From Cadophora sp. MPI-SDFR-AT-0126 (Eukaryota; Ascomycota; Leotiomycetes; Helotiales; Ploettnerulaceae), in contig JAGMVK010000002.1 in the NCBI GenBank assembly GCA_020747065.1, forward strand, positions 3,658,001 to 3,722,000: a stretch of 64,000 bases of DNA, in the 5' to 3' direction. Under the pieces are notes generated by a model. That model was not told the DNA's origin, made no database searches, and saw nothing but the letters and a program-made list of their open reading frames with translations. This document shows, in pieces, positions 32,661 to 43,930 of this stretch (within the stretch, counting starts at the first letter, position 1; each line of letters begins with the position of its first letter). The position numbers were made by a program, and so were the translations under genes.

Positions 32661-33171
32661 GCTAATACGGTCCACACGTCAACACTCGTCTTCCATCAAT
32701 TTAGCTAGTCGTACTTGAAGCTCGCTGTTCTGACTTGCTTAGATAATGGCTTCTTTACTGATAGCAGAAGGTATTGCAGGCAACTCACATGTCTTCAAGG
32801 CGTTAATATACTAGTCTTTAAGATTACTTCGTACAAGCTTTGAGTTGTCTTGATCGTGATCTGCGTTCAACTTGACGATGTGCTCCCGATCACCCGGCAC
32901 ACCAAAGCGTGCGCTGTCTTTTGAAACGACCTAATACAGGATACAATTAACGATTACAGAAATGTCGATATAAGCCTTAAGTGGCATGATGGCAAACAAG
33001 TCATTTTGCTAGAAAATCTCTCTACCTAGGTACTGACTATGACTATCTAGCTTCTAGTGGTTACGATTAAGAAGCTTCAAAGACTCACCACTCTAAGCAA
33101 TACAAAATTGATCCGATGGACTGCTTCAACAACACTGAGCGTGATAGCACGACAGCGTCTTCAGCCCACTC
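32661..33171. other. AT-rich stretch, no gene recognised
   Basis: The composition is AT-rich with many TpA steps, as in RIP-affected DNA. It separates two broken membrane-protein genes (32233 plus and 33172 minus) and shows no coding pattern of its own. Confidence 0.45.
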
Positions 33172-33960
33172 CTACTCCCTCTTCAATCTAATTTTCCTAG
33201 TCTTTCTCAAGCCATGCATAGCAATCAGCCCTACAAAGACTATACGAGCAAACATAATCCAAAAAGCAGCACGAAAACCATCCAATACCGCAGCATCGCC
33301 ATACCCACTAAAAGCACCTCCATGCTTTCTCTCACTAACCCCATTTCCCTTGTCATTTCCTTCTCCTGCAATACCCACAACCCCCAGCGCCACAAGCTAA
33401 CATATCCCGAGCCCAAAACTATGTCCAAACATTCTAACAGTACTAAACACAGCTCCCGCTAAGGCTTGTGTTTCCTTTGGAAAGTTACTGCTCACTATGA
33501 TAAGACCGATTATGTATAGGACATCGAGACTCAAGGGGGCGAATATCTATGCCCAAAACTCAAGGTACCAATAATTCCAGCCAGGGGGGACAAGTGCCAT
33601 CATAAGCGGGGATAGTGCGCAAAGGAAAAAGGAGGTTACGACAAACCAGCGGGCTGGCCAGCGGTGTACCAAGAGACCTGTCGAGAGGCTAAGGAGGACC
33701 CCTACACCTAGGTTCGGGAGGATATAGAGTAAGGTTGTTAGGGTTAATTTGTGTTGAATTTCTTGGAAACTAGGAGAGGATCTATAATAAGCTTGCTATT
33801 CATTTGAGACGGGAATGGAGACGATTTACAACAAACTTAAGAACAACGCCATAAAGTTCGTAACGCCGTACAATAGGGAGAGCATCACTGCAAAGGGTCG
33901 GGGAATCAGCAATTGTCTTTGTGGGATAGGATTTATATATTTGATCCCGAGACATGTTTT
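33172..33960 (-). pseudogene. MFS multidrug-type transporter relic with TAG stops
   Basis: The minus strand reads, in order: RPFAVMLSLLYG, LVHRWPARWFVV, a helix-8/9 region, SLDVLYIIGLIIVSSNFP, KETQALAGAVFSTVRMFG and finally DGFRAAFWIMFARIVFVGL. This is the second half of a 14- or 12-helix major facilitator transporter of the drug:H+ antiporter type. In-frame TAG codons occur at 33547-33549 and 33397-33399, both at positions where Gln would be usual, so CAG to TAG. The N-terminal half is missing upstream of about 33960. The product would have exported small molecules at the plasma membrane. Confidence 0.7.
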
Positions 33961-34437
33961 AGCGAGAGGAATTGTTGACTCTGAATATGAATACTTTGTA
34001 CTGTTGTTAGTTTAAAAGAGATATTACGAAGAAAAAATCAGAATCCTTTGCGATTTCATTAGTCTGTCTCGCCACACAGGGAGTCTCGCTACGCAGGGAG
34101 AGACAGTTACAATAACATTAGCACCACCAAAAATAAGGTTCAGTTAGGTGGAAATCAATGTATCATTCATTAGAAATATAGTGGTTGAGAACCCGGCTCG
34201 TCGGACATTAATTTCCTACGTCTAATCGGCACCCCCCCTCTCTTTAAACCACCCCAATAAACTACCCCTATTTTGCCCTGCCCAGCCTAGCCCAGCCTTC
34301 CCCCTAGGCCAGGCTAGGCTAAGCAGACCCCCAAGGCGAGATTTAGGCTAGGAGTAGCTGCTTAGAGGGCAGGCGAGGAGGAGGAAGGCTTGGGCAGGCT
34401 GACTTGGGCGGAGGCTAGGCTGGGCGAAGTAGCACGC
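33961..34437. other. Repeat-like spacer before the LINE fragment
   Basis: Between 34040 and 34105 short inverted and direct repeats built on gtctcgc/gagacag occur. From 34260 to 34435 the plus strand consists of imperfect repeats of CTAGGC/AGGCTAGGCTGGGC. Nothing coding was found. Confidence 0.5.
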
Positions 34438-35128
34438 TGTTACCATTTACTCGGACAACATGTCAGCTCTCCAAGCCATCGCCAAGCCAAGACACCAGAG
34501 CCGCCAGGCATTCATTCGACACATTACTAGAACCATATGGAACCGGGAAGGAAGTGGGAAATACATCCGGCTGGCGTGGATCCCAAGCCACGCGGGGGTT
34601 CCAGGTAACGAGGCGGCTGATAAGCTGGCAGCCACAACCACAAGTCCCGAGAGCTGGGTTGCGACTTTGACATGGTTCCAGTGCAAGTTCAGGTCGGTTG
34701 TAGCAGGGAGGGTCAACCGGGCTCAACAGATCGCGAGACCAATCAGTGAATGGACCACAGGCAGACACCTCAAAATGGTCGACGCAGCATTGCCGGGAAA
34801 GCATGTCAGGCTCCTTTACGACACACTCTCAAGAGCGGAATCTCAAGTACTATCACAATTGCGGACTGGACACTCTAAACTTCCAAGCTTCCTAGCGAGG
34901 ATTGGAGTAGCTGAGACTGATCAATGTGAATGCGGTCAGGGGAGGGAAGACACCCGACATTTCCTCTTCCATTGTCAACGATATCAACACCTGCGGGGAG
35001 ATATGATCACGAAAGGGAAGGGACGTTATGGTGATCTGTCATACATGTTAGGAGGGAGATCTTCTCTCCTAAATCCTGATGGGTCGAGCCTTGATGGGTT
35101 GATTGAAAAAAGTGGAAACCAAACTTGA
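34438..35128 (+). pseudogene. LINE ORF2 fragment (RNase H to C-terminus), frameshifted
   Basis: Within the element above, a 222-codon frame from an internal ATG (34460), extended upstream in frame to 34438, encodes the RNase H second half and the C-terminal knuckle. It ends at a premature TGA (35126-35128) caused by a one-base change in an A6 homopolymer. The endonuclease and reverse transcriptase are absent, so no active protein can be made. Confidence 0.8.
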
Positions 35129-35390
35129 CAGTGGTTAGAACGGTGATCAAATTTGCGTTGAAGACAGAGAGGCTGGATCCGCATTCTCAGCTAGCATCAC
35201 TGACACAAAACTCCCAGAGGTTTGGGACATAAGGATCGAACAGAGTAGAGGACGTCCGACGACGAGTTAGGGGCTGTTGAATGAATCTTAGATCCCGTGA
35301 TGGAAGATTATGTAGTTATTTCAGTTTAGCTAGAAGTGGGGCTACATAGGGCCAACGGCCCTGAACAGCCAGCGGGAAATCATCATCATT
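34438..35390 (+). mobile_element. LINE 3' end: RNase H, C-terminal knuckle and 3' UTR, 5'-truncated
   Basis: The frame from 34438 (VTIYSDNMSALQAI) contains the second half of an RNase H domain, with the motif RLAWIPSHAGVPGNEAADKLA. A Cys-His knuckle typical of Tad-clade ORF2 ends follows (CECGQGREDTRHFLFHC). The frame shifts in an A6 run at about 35107; past it, WKPNLTVVRTVIKFAL continues the family in another frame to about 35215. The tail ends with GGGCTACATAGGGCCAACGGCCCTGAACAGCC and a TCATCATCAT run near 35380, as is usual for these elements. 5' truncation is the normal outcome of incomplete reverse transcription. Confidence 0.8.
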
Positions 35391-35864
35391 ATATTTTATG
35401 CAATTCAGTTTAAGTCAGAGCTTTCCTTACGAACTCTCTCCTCTGTAAACAATCGCATTACCCAAGTCGCATTCGACCTCGTTCGTGCCCTTGTACAGTC
35501 ACAAGATGCTGGTCTAACAAACTCCACGTTTGTCCTATATTTGTAGATTGACCAGTCGCTAGATATTCCTTCCTACAACACTACAACGCCAGGCATGCCA
35601 TTGCTGTTGAGCGCCATTGAGGTGTATGATGAGCCCATTCACCGCTATCTCAAGAGCGCTCCAACTAAATTGCTCCAGTCCTCGACGGCATCCTCTCACA
35701 GGAGTTAGAACCGTTCGTCTAACGTATTCTCAAGGAATCAACCCAATTCCTCGGAGCCTTGGAACACCGCCCGCGACATCGCTAGCCTCTTCCAGTGATC
35801 CCGGTCTCGCCTCAGTTCCTCGATCTTGTTCTGCAGGTCCTCCACTCGATGCTGTTTTCTCTGC
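35391..35864. other. Intergenic, possible transposase scraps
   Basis: Several short plus-strand pieces resemble transposon C-terminal tails (a RHAIAVERH-like segment and a Leu-rich segment ILSQELEPFVQRILKE), but in different frames and without a recognisable domain. No gene is called. Confidence 0.35.
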
Positions 35865-36895
35865 CTAGACTTGCCCAGCCATGGTATTCCGTGCCCGCTT
35901 CACGCTGACCATGTCGTTTGGGTTCACCATAATATCCGGAAGTGGCTTGACTCTCTTGCAAGACCTAATGGTATTGTCATCGTCGCCGAAGTCCGTCGTC
36001 GTTGAGAGCATTGTAGCGTGTCGCATATTATTCACAGGCACAAAACTGGATATGGTCCTATTTTCCTCAGTACAGAGGCACTTGGCTGCATTCTGGTGCT
36101 TCTCCTGCTCGCTATCTGCTCGATCCACTGACCGCTCGTCTCCATTCTCCCGATCTTGAAGTTGTTTCTTGAAGATCGACAAATATTTTTGGAGATGGCG
36201 AATCTCCTCTCCCTGAGTTTCAAGGGTCCGTCTAAGCACCTCGAGTTCAGCTACACGCAGTGCCTCCTCGACTGACTGGGGCCTCTGTAATGGCCCGGTA
36301 ATTGCATCGAGTTTTTGACTCTCATGGCTGGTGGAGACCTCGATTGGAAGGGCTGTGCTTGCTCCTGGAACTGAAATGCGAGAATTCGACAGCCGGATAG
36401 GCGATGTGTCCTCCGAATCTAACTTGGGAAGACTGGACGGGTTTGCAAAGGGTGTTATCCCTGAAGTCATCAAGCCTGAATTTAACTCCGTAACCATCTG
36501 ATGCAACCTGTCAATGTTCTTGATCTCGTTTGAACGTTTGTAATCCCAGCCATGAGTCTTCTCCATATGCTGGTGGCGGTTCGACTCTCTTTTTGACTCG
36601 TACGTACAAGAATGATAGAGGCACTGGTACATTCGAGGAGTTTCCGCATGCCTATCAGTGAAATGACGATGCATCTCCTTCTCGGAGGGCCAGCCAACCG
36701 CGTGATACTTGCAACTCACTTCAGGACACTTCCAGGGTCGAGAATGGCTTTTATTATGCTTGGTAAGATCACAAAGACGCTGGAAGGTCCTGCGGCATCC
36801 GGGCTCGCAACAGTGATATGGTGTTTCTATAGGTGTTGCAATTGAGGTCGTTTGCAGTGAAACCGATCCTGCCCACCGTTCGTCTTCTTCGGCAT
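35865..36895 (-). CDS. C2H2 zinc-finger protein with coiled coil
   Basis: Two exons join in phase: 36895-36877 and 36826-35865, giving 326 aa. The 50-nt intron links MPKKTN to ETPYHCCEPGC. Three C2H2-type fingers occupy residues of about 9-100: CCEPGCRRTF with a KHNKSH end, CPEVSC with an HRHFTDRH end, and CLYHSC with an HQHMEKTH end. All have x4 spacing between the cysteines. A Ser/Pro-rich linker leads to a coiled coil (about residues 190-235, EEALRVAELEVLRRTLE) and a basic C-terminus with an SCKRVKPL motif that could be a nuclear signal. This arrangement recurs in uncharacterised fungal regulators. DNA target is unknown. The gene is intact. Confidence 0.8.
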
Positions 36896-37207
36896 GTTAG
36901 AATTTGTGGGGCCCATCCATAGCTTGGGCTTGTCGACTGTTGCAAATTAATAGGGAAGACTAGATTGACATTGACTCGACTACTGACTTGTGGTAAATGA
37001 ATAGTGATGCTGGATGTAATCTGGGGGAAGACTGAAAGAGCGAGAGGTTAACCGGCTGAGGTAAAAGGAGATAAGGAGACGGCCGAGAAAATTCAATGGC
37101 GGCACCGAGTCAAAATGGTTTAGTGGCTAGACTGCAGTCTTAACATCTAGTGTTAATTGCTGGCTGTGATTGAATGTGACAAGATGCTACTGTCTAGTCC
37201 TTAAAGA
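36896..37207. other. Spacer between the C2H2 and kinase-like genes
   Basis: These 312 bp lie upstream of the C2H2 gene and downstream of the kinase-like gene, both on the minus strand. They are the presumed C2H2 promoter. No specific site was identified. Confidence 0.45.
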
Positions 37208-39574
37208 TCATCTAATACACCGAGAAATGTACCCTCTTGCACTCCTTATCTCACGCTCAAAATCATCACTCTTCACTGCGCGTTTTTTCTCCCCCTGTCG
37301 GTTCCTTTTCCGATTCGGCGTGATGGAGCTCAAAGGCACCCTAGCTAGGATCTCTGCCCTTTCAAAATCAACAAGCATTAGGCGCTCACACCGCTCGTCC
37401 CATAACATGTTCCGCGGTTCCGCATCCGTATGAAGCACCTGTAGGGCGTGCACTGCTTGTAGAGTCACAGTCGCCTTCTCGAGAATACGTGCTTGATTCT
37501 CCCGGTTGAGGCACTGATAGAGTGATCGACCCGCCCAGCTGAGGAAGAGCATGCTATCATAGACGCCATAATCATAGTAATATGGGAGGTCCAAATCCAC
37601 TGTGCCCAGACAGACGGGGATGCAGCGACCTTGAAGAGGCCGAAGCTGCCCATAGACTTTGGCTTCTTGAAGGAGGTGCTTACGATCAGCTTGCTTCATC
37701 GCTTTCGCGACTAGAGTGTACCCATGTGACGACAGTCTGATCTTGAACAGTGCCCCTCGTGATCCTTTGACGTAGAATGGTTTGCAGTCGGCATCGCGTC
37801 CGCGGTCCTTGGCGAGCTGAATGCGGACGAGGCGGAGGAAGGTGCTTAGCCGTAAGTGTTTTCCTTGGTGATATTCGAGGTTGGGACACTGATCATCTAT
37901 AGTGCTACCAAAGGCCAACCCAAGAAGACACTTCTGGGAGCAATACGGTCGATCCTCGACCCTCAGTGTACATGTTGGTTCCATCTCATCTTGGCCGCTC
38001 GAATTACTCTTGTTTGGCCCGGTTCCTGCCCGACGCTGCTGTGCAGCTGCGGACTTCCCTTGGCCGACGCGCAAGCGAGCATTTCTGTCGGGAGTTGGAC
38101 TGGGGGTGTCGTTGTTGTCATCATCTTCATCACTGCTGTCATAAACCTGAACACTAGTAGGGCTATTGCAGGTGATCGCTAGGCGGCGGGACCGTGTTCG
38201 AATCGGTGAGCGAGAAAACCCTTTCCATCGGCCCGGTTTGTAGGAGGACTGAGGGGGTGCTTTCCGAATCGTTTCGGGAATCTTCTTGAGAATATCGATG
38301 TATTCGACTGCCCACGTGTCCAGACCTGCAGCTACGTCATGCCACGATTGACCAGGCGCTTCGGCGGCGAGCGCGGTGAGGACGAAGGCAGAAATCTGTG
38401 CGACGCTCGTCCGATGAAATCTGTTCTCATCGTCTTCCTGGAAGTCCAGGTGCGGAATAGAAAGGTGACAGCGGACAGTGGTAGGATCATCTGGTATGAA
38501 TAGGAAGATGATAGCCTCTCCGGTGAAAACGTAACCTCGCTGGACACCCTTTCCGACCATGGACGAGAAGAGCTGTGTAACCACAGCAGCGAACAAGGAT
38601 TTTGAAAGGAATTCGAAGTCATCGCCTTCTTTGTTGATAATTTCTTCGGCCGGTTGGATTTCCCCTTTGAATCCAGCAATGATCTCAGCCAAGGGAAACT
38701 TATGCGGTGCCTTATATTCGATCAAGACAACTGGAGCTCGTTGCCCGTCTGATAGCTCGTATATGCAGAATTGATCTGCGGCCCCCGCTCTCCGCCGACA
38801 AGCACCCTCAGTATTCTGTTTCCCCTTTTTTTCCGCCTGCTTGCCTTTGCTCTTCGCTCTCCGCCCTCCAACCTGTGAAGTATTCGGTTCGGTTACAGAC
38901 ATGTGTTCTATCTCCTCCTCGATCGATGGTTGGCTCTGCTGCCCGAGGTTTGTATGGCTTTCGAACATCATTGTTCCCCGGAGCTGAAGCTGCTCTCGCA
39001 GTTGCCCATTTCCGTGTATCTCCTCGATTAAGGTCCGTACGGGATTCTCGACTGTCTCGCGCGCATAATGTCGAAGACCCAGCTCTGAGGTGATTGGGTC
39101 GAGATATTTCTGAACATAGTCCAGCTGATGCGCTGACGGATAGACGCGCTGAGAATGGAAATCCGTATTGGTGGAGAGCTTTTGCCAGACCCCCTCCTGC
39201 TGTGTTGGAAAATCATCCCATGGCACAATGCGTTGTGGAAATAGTCGACCGGAAGGCCTCGTCGTATCGCCTTGTGTCGTCAGTGTCGCGTCGGTGATGA
39301 CCTCAAGAGCAACAGAGAAGCCATGACAAGCTTCAAGATACTCGATGAGGTTCTTTGGCTGAGATTGCTGCGCGTCCGCTTCGGCTGCTTCTCGTCGTCG
39401 TTGTTCCTCCTCCCGTCGTCGTTGTTCCTCCTCCCGTCGTCGTTGTTCCTCTACTGCCCGTGCTTCGGCATGCTCGGACTTGCGTTGTTCCTCTTCACGT
39501 CGTCGTTGTTCCTCTGCTGCCCGTTCTTCGGCCTCCGCCAATTTCCTTTGTAGCTCTACAAGCTGCTTTTCCAT
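37208..39574 (-). CDS. Coiled-coil / nuclease-like / fungal-type protein kinase fusion
   Basis: The ATG at 39574 gives 788 aa; the frame extends upstream to a GTG at 39676 without another ATG. Residues of about 1-66 are an Arg/Glu coiled coil made of repeated EEQRRRE units. Residues of about 76-205 are conserved-looking (VPWDDFPTQQEGVWQKL). After a Lys-rich linker, residues of about 267-300 contain a strand-like VVLIEYKAPHKF with preceding Asp residues, resembling the D...ExK core of PD-(D/E)XK nucleases. A Cys/His motif follows (RPYCSQKCLLGL, then CPN and H). The C-terminal kinase has its lysine (VAKAMK, 624), Glu 637, a catalytic loop HTDAEPRN (Asp 717, Asn 722) and DFE (Asp 736), so it could be catalytically competent. 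Fungal-type (FunK1-like) kinases are known; the nuclease call is inference from a short motif. No breaks are seen. Confidence 0.75.
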   Translation of the reverse strand: MEKQLVELQRKLAEAEERAAEEQRRREEEQRKSEHAEARAVEEQRRREEEQRRREEEQRRREAAEADAQQSQPKNLIEYLEACHGFSVALEVITDATLTTQGDTTRPSGRLFPQRIVPWDDFPTQQEGVWQKLSTNTDFHSQRVYPSAHQLDYVQKYLDPITSELGLRHYARETVENPVRTLIEEIHGNGQLREQLQLRGTMMFESHTNLGQQSQPSIEEEIEHMSVTEPNTSQVGGRRAKSKGKQAEKKGKQNTEGACRRRAGAADQFCIYELSDGQRAPVVLIEYKAPHKFPLAEIIAGFKGEIQPAEEIINKEGDDFEFLSKSLFAAVVTQLFSSMVGKGVQRGYVFTGEAIIFLFIPDDPTTVRCHLSIPHLDFQEDDENRFHRTSVAQISAFVLTALAAEAPGQSWHDVAAGLDTWAVEYIDILKKIPETIRKAPPQSSYKPGRWKGFSRSPIRTRSRRLAITCNSPTSVQVYDSSDEDDDNNDTPSPTPDRNARLRVGQGKSAAAQQRRAGTGPNKSNSSGQDEMEPTCTLRVEDRPYCSQKCLLGLAFGSTIDDQCPNLEYHQGKHLRLSTFLRLVRIQLAKDRGRDADCKPFYVKGSRGALFKIRLSSHGYTLVAKAMKQADRKHLLQEAKVYGQLRPLQGRCIPVCLGTVDLDLPYYYDYGVYDSMLFLSWAGRSLYQCLNRENQARILEKATVTLQAVHALQVLHTDAEPRNMLWDERCERLMLVDFERAEILARVPLSSITPNRKRNRQGEKKRAVKSDDFEREIRSARGYISRCIR

Positions 39575-41267
39575 CCTAGCATGAGACTGGCAATGTTGTT
39601 TGGTTAGACTTTGTTGTTCATGAACAACAAGTCTTCCAAGGATTAGTCGAGAGTCTAACCTAAATAGTCCAAGCACGCTTCTTGGCGCGTGTCTTCCTGC
39701 AGTCGCCCGGGCTACGCCGCACGTGGAAGCACGTTTTGAGGCTCGCTACTCAGAAGACGGCTAGTTCACTGCGCAACCATCTCCACGCTTGACCTCTCGA
39801 GCTCATCCCACGTCCGCCATCTACTCCGCCAACCTGCGAAGCAGCCTCTGAACAAATCAAAGGTTGGCATCTCCAATCAATTGACCAGTCTCCCCTTGGA
39901 AGCAGCCAGATACGTACGTAAGGTACCGAACACCTTCCGGCCGCCCAATACATATCTGCAAAGACATCCAAGTCACTCCTCGTCATTTATTTGATGGCAG
40001 CTTTGTTTTCATGTTTCTCAAGCTGCACACCGCGTCGTATTTGGCAGCCGCCCAAACAGCTCCACCACCGACACGAATTCTTCTAGATACGTGTCCTTCT
40101 ATCTCATACTAGTCGACCGTCCGAGTACCATCAGGGACCTGGTGGACCGAGTCCCCCTGAGGGCCTCTAGTTCATTATCTCGCGGGGCTCACAGAATCAA
40201 TTACCCCTGTCATGTAGCGGCTCTGACGTAAACAGAATACCCGGCAGGAACAGTATAACTCTCAGATTCGGTGGTAGGGGTTTCGTTGACTATGTGCGTT
40301 TTGTAGTCTTCTGTTTGCTGGTTGTAGATCGAAAGATACAAGCCTTTGAACCATATCGTCCATTGGTATTATCTGGGGGAAAACCGAAAATCCGGATCTT
40401 TTCGTCTTGTCCAGCAAGAGCTTTGTCGCCTGTCTGCATGGATACACAAGTGTTAGCTATAAGTACACTATGGTGTTGTTTTCGGTGCTGGCTTAGCGGA
40501 GTTGACAGGTGTCCTTTCAGATCGACCGGAACGGGCGCTCGCTGGGCTAGGGACGCCATAAAGGAAATTGCCTAGCCCAAAACGCTAGTTTTCACCCTTC
40601 TGAGGGACTTTCGAGATGCTTTGAGATGTGCTTTTCAAAATTTTGATTCGTGCTTTTCGTAGCTCAAGGTATTAAGGCTGGCAGCCGCTAAGTGGATCAC
40701 CTGAAGCAGCGCTTAGCCTATTCTAGCATAGCGCTTGTGGGAACCCGGGCCCAAAACTGTTACTGTGTAGGGCGAGTTTTGAGTGGAAGCCAATTTTGCC
40801 CGTCAACTTCAAGCTTCAATCTTCTACGTACCAGCTTCGACGAACTGGTCTGTCAATTTGAGAATACGCCAGGCAGGAACAAGTTGACTCACCGCCGTTC
40901 TTAGATTCGTAAGTGGCCTCTTTCTTTCTGTCGCCCAAGCAACCTCGCAGTCCATTGCTATCCGGCCAGGGCGTCTTCTTGACTCTCGTGCGGCGCGTCT
41001 GTCAATCCTGAGTTTGCAAGAGGCAGTGGCCATGTGCCTGGCCTTGCTCTCTTATCCGACACCCATTGGAGTGATGGCGAGGGCTGTAGATCAGCGCTGG
41101 CGCTCTTGCAGCCTCCCGTTTGGCGCGCAGAAAATATTCAGTAGTTCACTCAACACCTCGTATGTCACAACCTGGGCTAGCTTTTTCACCACCCATTTAT
41201 CACAACGGAGCCAACCATATCTTCTGACACCTTCGATAGCTATCTTTTCCCTAATCACTTTGTGCCA
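39575..41267. other. Intergenic, nothing recognised
   Basis: About 1.7 kb separates the kinase-like gene (minus) from the gene starting at 41268 (plus), so both promoters lie here. Frames of 60-90 codons occur on both strands with no domain. No RNA gene or transposon end was recognised. Confidence 0.4.
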
Positions 41268-43930
41268 ATGGAGGCCCAGGCTTTAATCAAAGGGTACATG
41301 GACCTGGCGGAGGAACGTCGCCTGACGCGAATTGCTGAGGATGAAGAATCGAAAACAATCCACGAGTCCGAGCAAAATCAGATCGATAAAGAGATACATA
41401 ATGCACATCAACCAGTCTTCGATACGGACAAGGAGATTGCCTCCATCGAGAAGGCAACAAGCGAACTTCGAGCCGAGCTCGAGCTGCTGGAAGGGAAGCT
41501 TCGAGATTGCCGTCATACACGAGCATCGTTGGCAGCTGTCGAGAAAAAGGAGAAGCGGCGTTTGCTGGGTGAGAAGCAGCGCGCTTTGGACGACTATAAT
41601 AGCAGGACTGAGGAACTGAACACGATCCGGGAGAAGATGGACGCTATCGAGAAAGACAGGTTGGTTGCTAAGCTCCTGGAAACTTACAGTGGAGAGGTGG
41701 GTGTTGAACTAGCCCGCACTGTCTGCAGCCTTGCTAACATACCAAGGTTGATACGGCTGGCCTCAAAGAAGTTGGGGGCCTTGGTGGGGAAGCCAGAGCC
41801 ACTTCTCCGCCGGACCAGCATCCAGAATCCGTGAGTCCAGTCCCTGAATCCTGCCGTTCGTGAATTCCCTAACTTGTTCAAGACCAAGCGAAAAATTGAG
41901 ACGCCTACATTCGATACTGGTGCCATAAAGCGTTTTAAACTGGGCACTCCTGCCAAATCATGTGAAAATGAAACAGCTTGGGTTCAGAAAATGCGGGATC
42001 AGGATATCTCCGAAGTTTCGCCCGACGGTATAATAGGCGAATCTGACAATCGGGCGTCAATTCCTCCTAACAAGACAAAGTCAACTGGGGAGTCGATTGT
42101 AAGTATCCATCGACGAGCGTTTGTTTGTGTTGCTGAATTAGGATTAGCAACCTCCTATAGAGCAGTCCCCTATCAGGGGACCCGTTGTGATCCAGCGAAC
42201 TATTACTATAGAAGAACTCAACAATGATCATTACATTGTCCCACACAAGGAGAGTTGGATCATATTGAAGTGTGATACTTGCGATATTCGGTTTAATTCG
42301 AATCCTATCCATGGTAGGCACCCCCAAACTACGCTCAGATGGTGTTGCTAATGGTAGAAATGTGCAGGCGCCGCGAAGCATCTCGCAGGTAGAAGACACA
42401 GTCTCACGAGATCTCATAATCAGGCCATTTCTCTCTGTGCCTTTATTGGTATGGCGCTTCGACGTTTTCACCCCCAGTACTTGGCCGTCGCTAAATTGTA
42501 ACATAGTTATAGATGCTACGCTTGAAGCAGTCAACGAGAACAATCGTATATTCAAAGAATTAGAGGCAAAGGGTCGTAAACCAAGGAACATGGTCTCCAG
42601 GGCGCACAAATCTCGCAAAAGTTCCACCCCGTACGAGCAGCCTTACATGAGCCCATACAGGGCTACCGCGTCCGGATCCGAAAGTGGTGAAGCTGCCGCC
42701 AACTCGGCCCCTGTTCAGGCGGAGGAGCGCGAGTACCACACCACTGCCCAACCTGGCGAGATCTATCTCTGCAAGTTCGATGAATGGCCACTTTGGCCAG
42801 TTATCGTCATTGGCTGGGAGGACGTACCCTCGAACATTCGTCAGGACAGGCCGCATTCCATCGGTAGTGATGGGGTCTTAACAGCGGATTATCAAGACGG
42901 CGGTCCCAAGGCAAACGAGCTTTCTCTCGCTGTGCAATTTTTCGATGACGATCAGTATGCTACACTGCGCTTATTGAACTAATTAACTGACGCTTGATAG
43001 GAGTTATGCTTGGGTGTCGAACTATAGTCTTCGAAATATCGACTTCAATAATCCAATCATTCCAGCTCTTCGGAACCGACGCGAGGTAATACATGCGTAT
43101 CAGAGGGCCAAAGAGTATTACGAGAAGACACATGGACCCATCCCTCCTTCAGGTGTGCACGCGTGAATATCCTTTCTCAACTACTGTCCACTATCAACTG
43201 ACACTATCAAAATCAGGTCGAGGCAATGATATCCGAAGCCGAGGACCCGTTGGCAAGTCCGAAGTTGGGGCCAACAGCCAGCACCTTGCTGTGTCATCGA
43301 GTCCAACTGTAACTGTGGGGTTTCAACGACCTCTAGCTACGAGCACCATGCCCGACCATAGAGAGCGTATTTCTTTGCCTGCGAGTCCGACAGTATCCGA
43401 GCGAGCGGGTGGTCGATCTTCCCAACGCGGAACCTCTCCGAGTAAGTTGTTCCGCCTCCGCAAGCACTAGAAGATCAGCCTGCTGACTCCAAGAAGATGG
43501 CTTTGATAGTGTCAACGGCGGGAATTTGGCAGGCCTTGCTGGGTCCATACCACATGTTGAGGCTACCAATGGCACACGACATCCCAATGAAGTGGCAAAG
43601 TCGTCTTCACCTCAAGTTGTGCAAGCGAAGAATTTCGCAATCACGGCACCAGATCCCGCGCCTAAGCCTGTTAAGGATATTACCGGGCAAGCGGTAGCAG
43701 CCGTTCAACTACCAGAGGGACAGGCCACTACCCAAGCTGCGAAAGATCGCCCAGCTCTCAAATCGCTTCAAGTGGAAAATTTGCCTCAAACTAATGAACA
43801 GGTATCCCCAGCCACTACATCAGAAGAGCCACGTATTTCTCCGAGACTGGATCGTCCGTCAAGCGCCTTCATCCCTCCATCGCGTACAGCGCAATCAGGA
43901 CATTTCAGTATAGATTTTATAACTGAGTAA
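41268..43930 (+). CDS. Zinc-finger and PWWP-like domain nuclear protein
   Basis: Nine exons join in phase: 41268-41696, 41747-41830, 41883-42098, 42148-42313, 42368-42448, 42513-42954, 43001-43152, 43217-43441 and 43497-43930, giving 742 aa. Residues of about 10-140 are a long Glu/Lys coiled coil. A zinc-finger-like motif spans exons 4-5: WIILKCDTCDIRF, then AAKHLAGRRH. A PWWP-like segment spans exons 6-7: GEIYLCKFDEWPLWPVIVIG, FFDDDQ, then SYAWVSNYSL. The C-terminal 230 residues are Ser/Pro-rich and disordered. The combination recurs in uncharacterised Pezizomycotina proteins. PWWP domains bind methylated nucleosomes and DNA, so a chromatin role is plausible but unproven. Exon phases fit throughout and no break is seen. 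Confidence 0.8.

Noticed and set aside
23557..34438. One LINE copy split by an 11-kb insertion
   Set aside because: The two LINE pieces do not meet: about 600 residues, including the reverse transcriptase, are missing between them, and no shared target duplication was found.
37856..38182. Hydrophobic plus-strand frame suggesting a membrane protein
   Set aside because: Antisense of the kinase-like gene; hydrophobicity is an artefact of the opposite strand.
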